Part shown: positions 16,017 through 24,416 of the stretch, piece after piece
Layout: the number at the start of each line of letters is the position of its first letter
Position numbering within the stretch: position 1 is the stretch's first letter
DNA from: an uncultured Verrucomicrobiales bacterium
GTDB taxonomy: Bacteria; Verrucomicrobiota; Verrucomicrobiia; Verrucomicrobiales; Akkermansiaceae
Assembly: GCA_905478925.1 (NCBI GenBank)
Contig: CAJQKQ010000123.1
Coordinates: 1-41,529 of the forward strand
Reading direction: 5' to 3'
Length of the DNA: 41,529 nt
The notes under the pieces: model-generated
What the model was told of the DNA's origin: nothing
Seen by the model: the letters and a program-made list of their open reading frames with translations, nothing else
Databases searched by the model: none
Translations under genes and position numbers: made by a program

Positions 16017-16520
16017 ATGGAAAAGTCCCTCATCATCGATCTCGCAACCCTCCCCGAGGAAGGCAAGGCCTACTCCGGCGAACTGGACGGCGCTGTCTTC
16101 GAACTACAAAAAGGCGATGCCGTCTCCGTCGGCCCGATGGAATACGATCTGTGGATCCAGAGGTTCGAATCGGAACTGCTGGTCACCGGTAGCGTCTCCG
16201 CTCCCTTCGAGTTCACCTGTGTCGTCACCCTCAAACCTTTCGTGAAAACAATCTGTCTCCCGAAAGCCGCAGTGTCCGTGGAAATTGGCAATTCCGGCCA
16301 GATTGACATCGGCGGAGCGCTCCGCGAGGACGTTCTGATTGAGTTCCCCGCCGACCCCCGCTGCGACGAGGGAGACGCCCCAGAACCTTGTGAAATCGAA
16401 TCACGTTATTTAGCAGTGGACAAACCCGGGGTAGATGATCTATCCATCCCCCCCCGCAGCGAAGGCGACGACCGATGGTCTGCCCTCAACGACCTCACGG
16501 GTCTCAACGATCAAACTTAA
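16017..16520 (+). CDS. DUF177 (YceD-type) protein
   Basis: This is a 167-residue cytoplasmic protein of the DUF177 family, which throughout bacteria lies directly before rpmF and is linked to 23S rRNA maturation or balance. Visible family features are the first beta-rich half (LIIDLATLPEEGKAYSGEL), the FTCVVTLKPF segment corresponding to the conserved C-x-R-C region, and the acidic C-terminal part (DVLIEFPADPRCDEG). It lies 12 bases upstream of rpmF. Confidence 0.82.
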   Translation: MEKSLIIDLATLPEEGKAYSGELDGAVFELQKGDAVSVGPMEYDLWIQRFESELLVTGSVSAPFEFTCVVTLKPFVKTICLPKAAVSVEIGNSGQIDIGGALREDVLIEFPADPRCDEGDAPEPCEIESRYLAVDKPGVDDLSIPPRSEGDDRWSALNDLTGLNDQT

Positions 16521-16532
16521 CTATACACGACC

Positions 16533-16715
16533 ATGGCCGTACCAAAACGCCGTCAATCCAAAAGCCGCCAGAAAATGCGCCGCGGCGCAAACCGCTGGAA
16601 GGCACCAATCTTCAGCGCATGCTCCGATTGCGGAGCTACCATTCCCTCACACATCGCGTGCCCTTCCTGCGGCACCTATCGCGGACGTAAAGTCCTCGAA
16701 GTGGAGGCGTTCTGA
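16533..16715 (+). CDS. rpmF: 50S ribosomal protein L32
   Basis: This is a 60-residue protein: MAVPKRRQSKSRQKMRR is the classic L32 N-terminus, followed by a four-Cys zinc ribbon (CSDC...CPSC) and the ending CGTYRGRKVLEVEAF. It is a structural part of the large ribosomal subunit. It is in the conserved DUF177-rpmF-plsX cluster that links ribosome and phospholipid synthesis. Confidence 0.97.
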   Translation: MAVPKRRQSKSRQKMRRGANRWKAPIFSACSDCGATIPSHIACPSCGTYRGRKVLEVEAF

Positions 16716-16742
16716 TTTGGTTTCCCTAGGGAATCCTGCAAT

Positions 16743-16774
16743 AACCCCCGCTGGTAACCTGGCGTGGGTTTTTT
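16743..16774 (+). terminator. Rho-independent terminator or attenuator between rpmF and plsX
   Basis: AACCCCCGC (16743-16751) pairs with GCGTGGGTT (16762-16770) with one mismatch, followed by a run of T (16769-16774). It is enclosed by a perfect 10-bp outer inverted repeat, TTGGTTTCCC at 16717-16726 and GGGAAACCAA at 16783-16792. A palindrome TTCCCTAGGGAA lies at 16722-16733. The nested stems suggest partial termination limiting plsX. Confidence 0.7.
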
Positions 16775-16823
16775 CTTCTTACGGGAAACCAAGGCTGATA
16801 CAGAAAAACCCATCCGCATTTCC

Positions 16824-17870
16824 ATGAAGGTTGCACTTGATGCCATGGGCGGCGACAACGCCCCGCAGATTAACATCGCCGGAGCCATGGAGGCGCTGGC
16901 GAATTATCCCCGGATCAGTCACCTTTTTCTCGTCGGCGAGGAAGGTATCCTGCGCAAGGAAGCCGCCCTGCACGGCCTGAAACTCAACGATCCCCGCGTC
17001 AGCATCGTCCACGCCCCGGAAGTCGTCGGCATGGCCGAGTCGGGCGCGAAATCGATCCGCCGCAAAAGGCTTTCCTCGATCAGCGTCGCCATGGAACTCG
17101 TGAAAGAGGGCAAGGCGGACGCCTTCGTCTCAGCAGGCAACACCGGAGCCGCCGTCGCCGCCGCCACCCTGAAGCTCCGTTGCCTCAAGGGCGTGGATCG
17201 TGCCGGCATCGCCTCCCCTCTGCCCAACGAGCACGGCATCTGCAACATCCTCGATGCGGGCGCCAACCCCGAATCCAAGCCCGAGCATCTCGTTGCCTAC
17301 TCAATCATGGGTACCGCCTATGCGAGATACGTCCTCGGCGTCAGCGAGCCCCGGGTCGGCCTGATGTCAAACGGCGAAGAGGATGAGAAAGGCACCACCT
17401 TCACCAAGGAAGCTTTCAAACGGCTCAAAGCCACGCCGGGAATTAACTTCATCGGCAACGTCGAGGGGCACGACCTTTTCGAATCGAAACTCGATATCGT
17501 CCTGTGCGACGGCTTCGTCGGCAACATCGTCCTGAAAAGTGTCGAAGCCACCGCGAAAGCCGTTTCCAAATGGCTCAAGACGGAGATCAAGGAAACTCCG
17601 CTCCGCATGGCGGGGGCCGTCCTCGCCCAAGGCGCATTCAAAGCGCTCAAAGCGAAAAGCAGCTACGAGACCTACGGCGGAAGCCCACTCCTGGGAGTGA
17701 ACGGTGTGGTCATCATCGCCCACGGCTCATCCTCCGGCCTCGCCGTCCGCAATGCCATCCGCGTCGCTGTCGAAACCGTCGCGCACAAGATCAATCCCCG
17801 CATCGAGGAAGCCTTGGCCACCCTGTCAGAGGAGCCCGTAACGGCAGCTCCGAAAATCGCTGCTGGCTGA
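16824..17870 (+). CDS. plsX: Phosphate acyltransferase PlsX
   Basis: This is a 348-residue enzyme converting acyl-ACP and phosphate to acyl-phosphate, the first step of phosphatidic acid synthesis with PlsY. MKVALDAMGGDNAP is the diagnostic N-terminus; FVSAGNTGA, GICNILDAGAN, IGNVEGHDLF and CDGFVGNIVLKSVE are conserved blocks. The start is fixed by the family N-terminus. It is a peripheral membrane enzyme. fabH, which often follows, is not next to it here. Confidence 0.96.
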   Translation: MKVALDAMGGDNAPQINIAGAMEALANYPRISHLFLVGEEGILRKEAALHGLKLNDPRVSIVHAPEVVGMAESGAKSIRRKRLSSISVAMELVKEGKADAFVSAGNTGAAVAAATLKLRCLKGVDRAGIASPLPNEHGICNILDAGANPESKPEHLVAYSIMGTAYARYVLGVSEPRVGLMSNGEEDEKGTTFTKEAFKRLKATPGINFIGNVEGHDLFESKLDIVLCDGFVGNIVLKSVEATAKAVSKWLKTEIKETPLRMAGAVLAQGAFKALKAKSSYETYGGSPLLGVNGVVIIAHGSSSGLAVRNAIRVAVETVAHKINPRIEEALATLSEEPVTAAPKIAAG

Positions 17871-18280
17871 TCCCGGCAGCGAATCCGAAAACACCCGAAA
17901 TCTGAAAGTTCCATAACCTTCCTTTCGCATTCCCGGAACGCCGCAAGCTTTGGACTGCTGCGGTTCTTATCCGTAGCTTTCGGGTTGGGAGGCAATGAAG
18001 CGGACAATGCGGGCAACGCCCAATCGCTGCGATCGCCGAAGCTTTCCGTGAGAGCTGGGAATGAAGAATCCCAGCGGCCTGCGGCGCCACTCCACCCGGC
18101 GCATGGCAACGCATTTCCTCCCACATCTGCGTCTTTATTGCCCTATGGGCTGCATCCGCGTTCATCTGTGGTTGAATTCCAGCAAATCCGGAAATGCGCA
18201 TGAGGTATTGAAGATTCCGCAGCAGGGGCAATACTCGCCCATATGCCTGCCGCGAACCGATGGGCGAAAACCTTCCCCAG
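17871..18280. other. Non-coding stretch with hairpins
   Basis: No credible gene is seen in these 410 bases. Visible structures are CCGCA...TGCGG near 17940-17965, a 7-bp stem GCTGGGA/TCCCAGC (18054-18060 / 18069-18075), and a stretch near 18120-18180 (CCGCGTTCATCTGTGGTTGAA) that looks like repeat-derived sequence. No clear promoter was picked for the downstream gene. Confidence 0.4.
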
Positions 18281-19360
18281 ATGCTGAAAACCCTCGTCAT
18301 TGCCACGCTTTTCCTCGCAGCCAACGCCCACGCCACCCCCCAGGAGGCGGAGCGGATCCGGCGTAGCTACAAGCTATCCGCAGAGACTTGGGCGCTCAAA
18401 TACCAGCTCGCAACAAGCCCTGCGGCAAAGCAGACGCTTGTCACAAGCCGTCCCGACCCTGCGGAGGCAGCCAAGGAGCTGTGGTCTAACATCGCCCCCT
18501 CGCTGAAAGAGGACTGGACCATTCCCTACGCTGCCTATTTCCTGGATCTCACCCGCAATCTCACCGTAACGAACGCCGAAAATGTCACTAGCGCGGCCTT
18601 CACCGCAGAGCGCGGCCGTGTCCTTGCCATTTTCACTGAAAACCACCTAAAAAAGCCGGGCATCGCCCCGTTCTGCATCGCCCTCGCCGATAGCGGCGCT
18701 CCCAAGAGTCTCTCTCTCCTGGAAAAGATCATCACCGAGAATCCCGACAAACCCACCCAGGGTGTCGCAGCCCTTTGTGCATCCATGCTACTGAAAAGCC
18801 TCGGCGACGCCCCCGAAGTGATGAAAAAGCGCCTCACCTACCTGCGCACAGCGATCATCCAGGCATCGGATCAAATAATCGGCGGCACCAGCGTTGCGGA
18901 CATCGCGACCGATGAGCTTTACGTGATCCGCTACCTGTCCAAGGGCAGGATCGCACCGGATCTGAGCGGCACCGATGTCGCAAGGCGCGTGATCCGTTTG
19001 TCCGACCTGAAAGGCAAGATCGTGATCCTTCTTTTTTGGGATGCCAAATCGGCGGAGACTGACAAAATCATCGGACTGACCAATCAGCTTGCGATGAAAT
19101 ACGATGGCAAACCGGTGGCCATACTCGGCATCACCCCGGAAGCGCAGGTCCGGATTCGAGCCCTTCAGGCGGATGGTTCGATCAAATGGAACAACATCAT
19201 CGACCCCACCGACAAGCTTGCAGCCGAATACAAGGTCGCCTCCCGACCCGCGGTCTTGGTACTCAATGAAAAAGGGGCGATCGAATACTCCGGACTGCCC
19301 GGATCTTTCGTGGAGCTGACCGTGGATGCCCTACTCACGGGCGACGCAGCGGGAAAATGA
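18281..19360 (+). CDS. Secreted TlpA/thioredoxin-fold protein without CxxC
   Basis: This is a 359-residue protein. The signal peptide MLKTLVIATLFLAANAHA is followed by an alpha-helical N-terminal region (about 20-215) and a C-terminal thioredoxin-like domain (about 225-355; LKGKIVILLFWDAKSAETDK, VAILGITPE, EYKVASRPAVLVLNEKG). In redox-active TlpA the FW motif is followed by CxxC; here residues 252-261 are FWDAKSAETD, so no disulfide chemistry is possible at that site, while the cis-Pro (RPAVLVL) is kept. It may act as a periplasmic binding or structural protein. ATG at 18281 gives the better signal; 18260 is an alternative. Confidence 0.75.
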   Translation: MLKTLVIATLFLAANAHATPQEAERIRRSYKLSAETWALKYQLATSPAAKQTLVTSRPDPAEAAKELWSNIAPSLKEDWTIPYAAYFLDLTRNLTVTNAENVTSAAFTAERGRVLAIFTENHLKKPGIAPFCIALADSGAPKSLSLLEKIITENPDKPTQGVAALCASMLLKSLGDAPEVMKKRLTYLRTAIIQASDQIIGGTSVADIATDELYVIRYLSKGRIAPDLSGTDVARRVIRLSDLKGKIVILLFWDAKSAETDKIIGLTNQLAMKYDGKPVAILGITPEAQVRIRALQADGSIKWNNIIDPTDKLAAEYKVASRPAVLVLNEKGAIEYSGLPGSFVELTVDALLTGDAAGK

Positions 19361-19384
19361 AAGCCAATGCCGCGAAGTGGGCAC

Positions 19385-19413
19385 AAAAAAGGGGGCGACC
19401 CTCTCGGATCGCC
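19385..19413 (-). terminator. Rho-independent terminator of rpmJ
   Basis: On the minus strand GGCGATC-CGAGAG-GGTCGCC forms a 7-bp stem with one G-T/mismatch position, followed by CCC and six T residues (19390-19385). It lies 43 bases beyond the rpmJ stop and between convergent genes. Confidence 0.75.
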
Positions 19414-19455
19414 ACCTATAACCTTTGTTAACCTATGAAAAAAGAAGCAGAAAAA

Positions 19456-19620
19456 CTACTTTACGCCTTTCTTGGAAAGACGAGTTCCCTTGGTCGCACC
19501 CTGACGGGCTTTGAACTTGGGGTTGGTCTTGCAGATGACGTAGTTGGTGCCCTTGCGGCGCACAACCTGGCAGTCGGCGTGGCGGCGTTTGGCGGAAGCT
19601 AGTGAAGAAAGTACTCTCAT
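19456..19620 (-). CDS. rpmJ: 50S ribosomal protein L36 (YkgO-like, extended)
   Basis: This is a 54-residue basic protein beginning [20 protein letters not shown] and continuing [21 protein letters not shown], which matches the L36 form in which the zinc-binding Cys set is incomplete (only C17 and C30 are seen). L36 is a small structural protein of the large subunit. It has a C-terminal extension ([13 protein letters not shown]) beyond the usual 41-46 residues. It stands alone on the minus strand, away from the main ribosomal operon, with its own terminator. Confidence 0.93.
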   Translation of the reverse strand: MRVLSSLASAKRRHADCQVVRRKGTNYVICKTNPKFKARQGATKGTRLSKKGVK

Positions 19621-19999
19621 GGCTGGAAATCGGTTGGAATTCGGTACCGCCAGCGAAGTGACGGGGCGCGGAAATTAGTGTTTCCCCGGATTTTGTAAAG
19701 ACGATTTTTTGCAGTGACTGCAAATTCCATGGATTGTGCGGAACGAATGCGAGCGGTTTCGCTCACCGTCACCTGATGGAGAAAGCCTCAATGGAACAGA
19801 CGGTGGCGTGGGCAAAGAAACTCAAATACGGAAGTCTCGATTCCTAGAACCATGTATTTCACCGACCGAGCCTACCTGCTTGAGGCCGATGCAGAGGAAA
19901 GGAAGGCCAATTACCCGCTCCGAGGGCTATTTAGAATCTCTGTGAAGGAAAAGGAAGCGGGTTGCAAAAAGCGACCCCATACTGAATCATCCCCGCCCA
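19621..19999. other. Divergent intergenic region between rpmJ and ilvD
   Basis: It contains the perfect 15-base palindrome TTGCAGTGACTGCAA (19709-19723), a possible operator for the rpmJ side; a weak minus-strand promoter (TTGCAG then CTTTAC) overlaps it. A 51-codon frame at 19852-20007 runs into ilvD but shows no family character and no leader-peptide run of Ile/Leu/Val. No branched-chain attenuator is visible. Confidence 0.4.
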
Positions 20000-21700
20000 A
20001 TGAGTGACCAAGAACGCCCCTTTTCCAGTTTGATGCTTGATGGCCCCGACCGTGCGCCGAGCCGCGCGATGCTTTACGCGGTTGGTTTTGAGAAAGACGA
20101 TTTCGCCAAGCCGCAGATCGGCATTGCCTCCACCTGGAGCGAGGTCACGCCCTGCAACGTCCACATCGACAAGCTCGCCATCGAATCGAAAAAAGGCGTG
20201 GATGCGGCAGGCGGCAAGAGCCTGATCTTCAACACCATCACCATCTCCGACGGCATTTCGATGGGCACCGAGGGCATGAAATACTCGCTCGTTTCCCGTG
20301 AAGTGATCGCCGACTCGATCGAGACAGTTGTCGGCTGCGAAGGCATGGATGGCTTCGTCGCGATCGGCGGCTGCGACAAAAACATGCCCGCCTGCGTGAT
20401 GACCATGGGACGCATGAACCGCCCTTCCGTATTCGTCTATGGCGGCACCATCCTTCCCGGCTGCGGCAAGATCAAGGGTGAGGAAAAGGATCTCGATATC
20501 GTTTCCGTCTTCGAAGCCGTCGGCAAACACGCCAACGGCGATTTCACCGATGAGGAACTGGAACACGTCGAGTCCTGCGCCATCCCTGGCCCCGGTTCCT
20601 GCGGCGGGATGTACACAGCCAACACCATGGCCAGTGCGATCGAAGCGCTTGGCATGTCGCTTCCTAACAGCTCCGCCCAAGCCGCCATTTCCGATGACAA
20701 GATGCGCGATTGCTTCGATGCAGGCGCGGCGGTGCTCAACCTCATCAAGCTCGGCATCAAGCCGCGCGATATCATGACGAAGAAGGCTTTCGAGAACGCC
20801 ATCACCGTTCTCATCGCACTCGGTGGCTCCACCAATGCCTGCCTTCATATCCCTGCGATGGCACACTCCGCCGGAGTCGACATCACCCTCGACGACTTCG
20901 AACGGATCGGAAAAAACGTCCCCGTGCTCGCCGATCTCAAGCCATCCGGCAAATACGCTATGGCCGATCTCGTAAAAATCGGCGGTACGGTTCCACTCAT
21001 GAGAATGCTGCTCGAAGCAGGCCTCCTGCACGGTGATTGTATGACCGTCACCGGCCGAACGATGGCGGAGAACCTCGCAAATTCTCCGATCAAATTCCCC
21101 GAAGACCAGGATATCATCCGCCCGGTCAGCAACCCGCTAAAGAAAGACAGCCACCTCCGTGTTCTCTACGGAAACCTCGCCGAAGGTGGTTCGGTCGCGA
21201 AAATATCCGGCAAGGAAGGCGAAGTCTTTAAAGGCAAAGCCCGCGTTTTTAACTCCGAGCCGGAAGCCATGACCGCCATCCTCGCCAAGAAAATCGAGAA
21301 AGGAAACGTCATCGTCATCCGCTACGAAGGCCCCAAAGGCGGCCCCGGCATGCGCGAAATGCTCGGCCCCACCTCCGCGGTCATGGGCATGGGCCTCGGC
21401 AAGGACGTAGCCCTCATCACCGACGGCCGCTTCTCCGGCGGCAGCCACGGCTTCGTCGTCGGCCACATCACCCCGGAAGCCTTCGAAGGTGGCACGATCG
21501 GCATCCTTGAGGAAGGCGATGAAATCGAGATCAACGCCGTCGAGAACCGCATTTCTGTGAACCTCTCCGACGAAGAAATCGCCTCCCGCAAGGCGAAGTG
21601 GATCCAGCCCGAGCCCCGCTACAAATTCGGAGTCCTCGCAAAATACGCGAAACTCGTCACCAGCGCTAGCGAAGGCGCGGTGACGGATAAGAACCTCTGA
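20000..21700 (+). CDS. ilvD: Dihydroxy-acid dehydratase
   Basis: This is a 566-residue iron-sulfur enzyme of isoleucine, valine and pantothenate synthesis; it dehydrates 2,3-dihydroxy-acids to 2-keto-acids. The family signatures are [14 protein letters not shown] and [16 protein letters not shown], which carry cluster-ligand Cys residues, and [18 protein letters not shown] near the end. [24 protein letters not shown] is the normal N-terminus. A small membrane-protein gene follows after 3 bases. Confidence 0.96.
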   Translation: MSDQERPFSSLMLDGPDRAPSRAMLYAVGFEKDDFAKPQIGIASTWSEVTPCNVHIDKLAIESKKGVDAAGGKSLIFNTITISDGISMGTEGMKYSLVSREVIADSIETVVGCEGMDGFVAIGGCDKNMPACVMTMGRMNRPSVFVYGGTILPGCGKIKGEEKDLDIVSVFEAVGKHANGDFTDEELEHVESCAIPGPGSCGGMYTANTMASAIEALGMSLPNSSAQAAISDDKMRDCFDAGAAVLNLIKLGIKPRDIMTKKAFENAITVLIALGGSTNACLHIPAMAHSAGVDITLDDFERIGKNVPVLADLKPSGKYAMADLVKIGGTVPLMRMLLEAGLLHGDCMTVTGRTMAENLANSPIKFPEDQDIIRPVSNPLKKDSHLRVLYGNLAEGGSVAKISGKEGEVFKGKARVFNSEPEAMTAILAKKIEKGNVIVIRYEGPKGGPGMREMLGPTSAVMGMGLGKDVALITDGRFSGGSHGFVVGHITPEAFEGGTIGILEEGDEIEINAVENRISVNLSDEEIASRKAKWIQPEPRYKFGVLAKYAKLVTSASEGAVTDKNL

Positions 21701-21703
21701 ACC

Positions 21704-21988
21704 ATGGTCAAAACCGCAATACAGCTTTTCGGCGTCGTCCTCGGAGGCGCGCTCATTTCCGCAATACTCGGAGGCTTGTTTGCGATGGCCATCGCATTGG
21801 TTTCCCCGGAGTTTGTGTCCGGGCTCTTCAGTCTGAAGGAGGATATCAGCGCCCCGCGCTACGCATTTTCCGTCGGGATGATCTGGGGTCTCTTCATCGG
21901 TGCTGCCGTGGGCGGCTTCGCCTGCGGACTGTCGGTGCTACTCGGGCTTATCAAGCTGCGGGTGAACATCGGCAGCAAGCCAAAGTGA
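21704..21988 (+). CDS. Small hypothetical membrane protein
   Basis: This is a 94-residue protein with two hydrophobic segments (about 8-33 and 52-82), separated by a short region (SLKEDISAPRYA), ending KLRVNIGSKPK. It starts 3 bases after ilvD, so it is almost certainly co-transcribed with it. No family is recognised and no role in amino-acid synthesis can be claimed. Confidence 0.7.
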   Translation: MVKTAIQLFGVVLGGALISAILGGLFAMAIALVSPEFVSGLFSLKEDISAPRYAFSVGMIWGLFIGAAVGGFACGLSVLLGLIKLRVNIGSKPK

Positions 21989-22014
21989 GGGGCCATATGT
22001 AGAAGGGCCTTTCC

Positions 22015-22064
22015 AAGCCCTTTGCACAACCCGAGCCATCTCAGCGTCCCTCCGCAAAGGGCTT
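22015..22064. repeat. Inverted repeat between convergent ilvD unit and bioA
   Basis: AAGCCCTTTGC (22015-22025) and GCAAAGGGCTT (22054-22064) are a perfect 11-bp pair around a 28-base loop; upstream AGAAGGGCCTTTCC also resembles the repeat at 5932-6016. It may serve as a terminator or REP element. Confidence 0.65.
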
Positions 22065-22110
22065 CAAAAAAACCTAAGGAGTCGCGCAAAAATAAACGGA
22101 CATGTCTTCC

Positions 22111-23340
22111 CTACTGACACACTAGGCTCTTCGATAGAGCAGTGAATGCGAAATCTATTTCATCCTCTGTGATCGAAAGCGGAGGCATCATTACCACGGT
22201 ATCGAGGATATTGCGGGTGATCAGGCCATATTGCCGGGCGGTGATGACGGTTTTCTCCCCCAGCCCTGGAGCGAGTTCGATGCCCGCAATGAGGCCGCAT
22301 TGGCGAGTTTCCTTTACCGCATCATTTTGGCTCAGTGTGAAAAGGGATTTGCGCAGGTGGGCGATTTTTCCGGTAAGGTGGCCGAATACGTTGTCGGTTT
22401 CAAATATCCGCAGCGAAGCGAGCGCCGCAGCGCAACCGATGGGGTTCGCAGTGTAACTATGTCCGTAGTAGAAGGCATTCTCCCGTCCACCGAGAAATGT
22501 TCCGTAGATCTCTCCCGTGGTGAGCGTGGCGGCAAGCGGAACCGTGCCGCCGGTGAGACCTTTTGCGAGGCACAGGAAATCCGGCACGACGTTTTCCTGC
22601 TGACACGCGAACATCGTCCCGGTGCGACCGAAGCCGGTCATCACCTCGTCGAGTATGAGGTGAATGCCGTTTGCAGATGACCAATCGCGCAGCTCCCGCA
22701 ACATGCCGGCAGGCCATGGGCGCATCTCATTGACCCCCTGAATCAGCGGTTCAATAACCACCGCCGTCACCGTGGACGGATCGATGGAGCCGAGGTCGCC
22801 GATGGACGAGAGGAATTCCGTCTCGAAGCCGAGATTCCGGAAGCGCGAGAAGAAGCGATTCACCCCGCCCAGCGATGCCGCGCCGAGCGTGTCGCCGTGA
22901 TAGCCATTGTCGAAGGCGAGGAAACGCGTCCGTTTCCCCTGCCCGGACTGTATCCGAGACTGCATCGACATTTTCAGCGCCGCCTCAACCGCCGTTGAGC
23001 CGTTGTCCGAGAAAAACACCCGCTCCAGCGTGTTATCCGGAAAGAACGAAACGAGTTTCTCCGCAAGTTCCGAGGCCAGCGGATGGCCGAGGCCGAGGTA
23101 GGAGGAATGGTCGAGTGTGGCCGCCTGCCCCGCGATCGCCTCCGCGATCTCCGGGCGGCAGTGGCCGTGGATATTCGTCCAGATCGAGGAGTTGCCGTCG
23201 AGATACCGTTTGCCGTTCGAATCCCAAAGCCAAACCCCTTCGGCACGGACGATCATCAGGGGATCGTGCCCGGGCGCGCACCATTCGGACTGGGGCGTAA
23301 ACGGATGCCAGCAATGAGCTTTGTCCAAGGGAACCGACAT
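22111..23340 (-). CDS. bioA: Adenosylmethionine-8-amino-7-oxononanoate aminotransferase
   Basis: This is a 409-residue PLP enzyme (class III aminotransferase) making 7,8-diaminopelargonate in biotin synthesis. The N-terminal HCWHPFTPQSEW is diagnostic for BioA; NGSTAVEAALKM and YHGDT contact PLP; D231 (LILDEVMTGFGRTG) binds the ring nitrogen; K260 (LCLAKGLTGG) forms the Schiff base. ATG at 23340 is preferred over a TTG at 23358. It starts 14 bases after the vapC stop, so it is probably transcribed with the vapBC pair. Other bio genes are not in the window. Confidence 0.94.
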   Translation of the reverse strand: MSVPLDKAHCWHPFTPQSEWCAPGHDPLMIVRAEGVWLWDSNGKRYLDGNSSIWTNIHGHCRPEIAEAIAGQAATLDHSSYLGLGHPLASELAEKLVSFFPDNTLERVFFSDNGSTAVEAALKMSMQSRIQSGQGKRTRFLAFDNGYHGDTLGAASLGGVNRFFSRFRNLGFETEFLSSIGDLGSIDPSTVTAVVIEPLIQGVNEMRPWPAGMLRELRDWSSANGIHLILDEVMTGFGRTGTMFACQQENVVPDFLCLAKGLTGGTVPLAATLTTGEIYGTFLGGRENAFYYGHSYTANPIGCAAALASLRIFETDNVFGHLTGKIAHLRKSLFTLSQNDAVKETRQCGLIAGIELAPGLGEKTVITARQYGLITRNILDTVVMMPPLSITEDEIDFAFTALSKSLVCQ

Positions 23341-23354
23341 GTCCGGGGATAGGC

Positions 23355-23732
23355 TCAAAATTTCAGCACTTTAAGCTCCAGTCCCGGGATCTGGCGGAAC
23401 TGCTTGGCGTTGCCCGTTGCCAGTGGCAACCCGTGCTCGGAGGCGGTCGCGGCGATCACCGCATCACCGGCGCGCATGGAGTGGGAAAGGGCATATTGCT
23501 CCACATAGATCGCCGCGCGATGCCCGATGTTTCCAGTGAGCTGAAGGGTCTCGAAGCCCAGATCGCGGAGGAACGCTTGGCACAGCAGAAGCTGCCGCTT
23601 GTCCCTGGCTCCTTGCAAAAACTCCATGTAGGTGAACACGGATATGTTGCGACGCTCCGCCCTGTTGATCAAAGCAGCCGCTTTTCCATGTCCGCGCTGG
23701 ACGGCGATCAGGATATCGGTGTCAAACAGCAC
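23355..23732 (-). CDS. vapC: VapC-type toxin, PIN-domain ribonuclease (third module)
   Basis: This is a 125-residue PIN protein with D4/D6 (LFDTDILIA), E37 (YMEFLQG), D90 (AGDAVIAATA) and N108 (TGNAKQF in place of the last Asp), a normal set for VapC. It begins with GTG and overlaps the antitoxin by 11 bases. It is directly upstream of bioA on the same strand. Confidence 0.88.
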   Translation of the reverse strand: MLFDTDILIAVQRGHGKAAALINRAERRNISVFTYMEFLQGARDKRQLLLCQAFLRDLGFETLQLTGNIGHRAAIYVEQYALSHSMRAGDAVIAATASEHGLPLATGNAKQFRQIPGLELKVLKF

Positions 23733-23961
23733 CGAAGCGCCCTCCCCTCAGCCGCTCCATCTCCCCGGCGATGCTTTTGTCATCTTCCGGTGAGCTGCCA
23801 AAGAAAGGATGATTCCGCACATCCATGGCGGTGTCCGCCCCGGCGGGCATAATGGTTCCCTTGACTTTTCCGCGGTATAAGATCGTAACCTGCTCTTTCC
23901 TTTCGAGGGCGCAGAGAACGTCTTTCATCTTGTAGCGAAGGTCGATGATCGATGCTTCCAT
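23722..23961 (-). CDS. Phd/VapB-like antitoxin (third module)
   Basis: This is a 79-residue protein. The N-terminus MEASIIDLRYKMKDVLCALERKE and VTILYRGKVKGTIMP match Phd/YefM-type DNA-binding antitoxins ('prevent-host-death' fold), not the RHH type of the first two modules. The C-terminal half (PFFGSSPEDDKSIAGEMERLRGGR) should wrap the toxin. It has its own promoter and overlaps vapC. Confidence 0.82.
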   Translation of the reverse strand: MEASIIDLRYKMKDVLCALERKEQVTILYRGKVKGTIMPAGADTAMDVRNHPFFGSSPEDDKSIAGEMERLRGGRFGAV

Positions 23962-23967
23962 GTCTTG

Positions 23968-23996
23968 ATAATGTAGTCATTTCATCACCTGTTCAA
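23968..23996 (-). promoter_or_regulatory. Promoter of the third toxin-antitoxin module, predicted leaderless
   Basis: On the minus strand TTGAAC (23996-23991), 17-base spacer, CATTAT (23973-23968), then 6 bases to the ATG at 23961. The mRNA should start at or near the initiation codon. Confidence 0.6.
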
Positions 23997-24046
23997 GCAA
24001 TAAGAACATCCGCGCCCTTGGCTGGAGCGCGGTGTGCCGTTGACGG

Positions 24047-24069
24047 CGGCGACCGGAGATCGCAGCTAC
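24047..24069 (-). repeat. REP-like palindrome (family 1), copy 4, with stop codon
   Basis: On the minus strand GTAGCTGCGATC-TCC-GGTCGCCG. Its TAG (24068-24066) ends an open fragment encoding about 25 residues (...IIDVKPAKVIKDILA), a probable 3' remnant of a gene that is otherwise gone. CCGTTGAC is next to it, as in copies 1 and 2. Confidence 0.7.
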
Positions 24070-24144
24070 GCGAGGATATCCTTGATTACCTTGGCTGGCT
24101 TCACGTCGATGATTCTCCGGTCGAGACCCTTTGCCCCGGCGAAT

Positions 24145-24416
24145 TCAGTTCAGCAGCCCGTAAAATGACTTTCTGCCACTCCAGAGGAGATATCCGGCAA
24201 GAACCGTGATCAAGATGACCACCGGGTCCGCCAGTCCCGCGCCGCCAGTCAGGAAGACATGGAAAGCTAGGATGTTGACGACGATCGGGCCGAGCAGGAG
24301 CAGGAGCAGGCCGAGGTTCCGGGTTTTCGGGTTTTCGGGATCACGACGAGGATGCCGCCGGCAATCTCAAGGCATTTCACGAACGCGAGATATCCGGTGG
24401 GATAGAGCGCAGCCAT
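24145..24416 (-). pseudogene. Truncated and frameshifted DoxX-like membrane protein
   Basis: The frame from ATG 24416 (MAALYPTGYLAFVKCLEIAGG) runs to about VVIPKTR, then a tandem 8-base duplication (CGAAAACC twice, near 24322-24340) shifts the frame. Removing one unit restores KTRNLGLLLLLLGPIVVN and a continuation through FHVFLTGGAGLADP to YGLLN and TGA at 24147-24145. The hydrophobic pattern matches the C-terminal two thirds of DoxX-like membrane proteins; the N-terminal membrane segment is missing. The 5' end abuts the truncated LysR-type gene. Confidence 0.7.

Noticed and set aside
16155..16175. GGTTCGAATC resembling a tRNA T-arm
   Set aside because: It is inside the DUF177 gene and no acceptor stem or other arms can be drawn around it. 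The similar GGTTCGAACCC at about 3457 is inside vapC for the same reason.
19433..19723. 96-codon minus-strand frame overlapping rpmJ
   Set aside because: The shorter frame at 19456-19620 encodes an unmistakable ribosomal protein L36, so the longer one is an out-of-frame shadow.
19852..20007. 51-codon frame before ilvD as a leader peptide for attenuation
   Set aside because: It has no run of Ile, Leu or Val codons and no following terminator/antiterminator pair; it overlaps the ilvD start.
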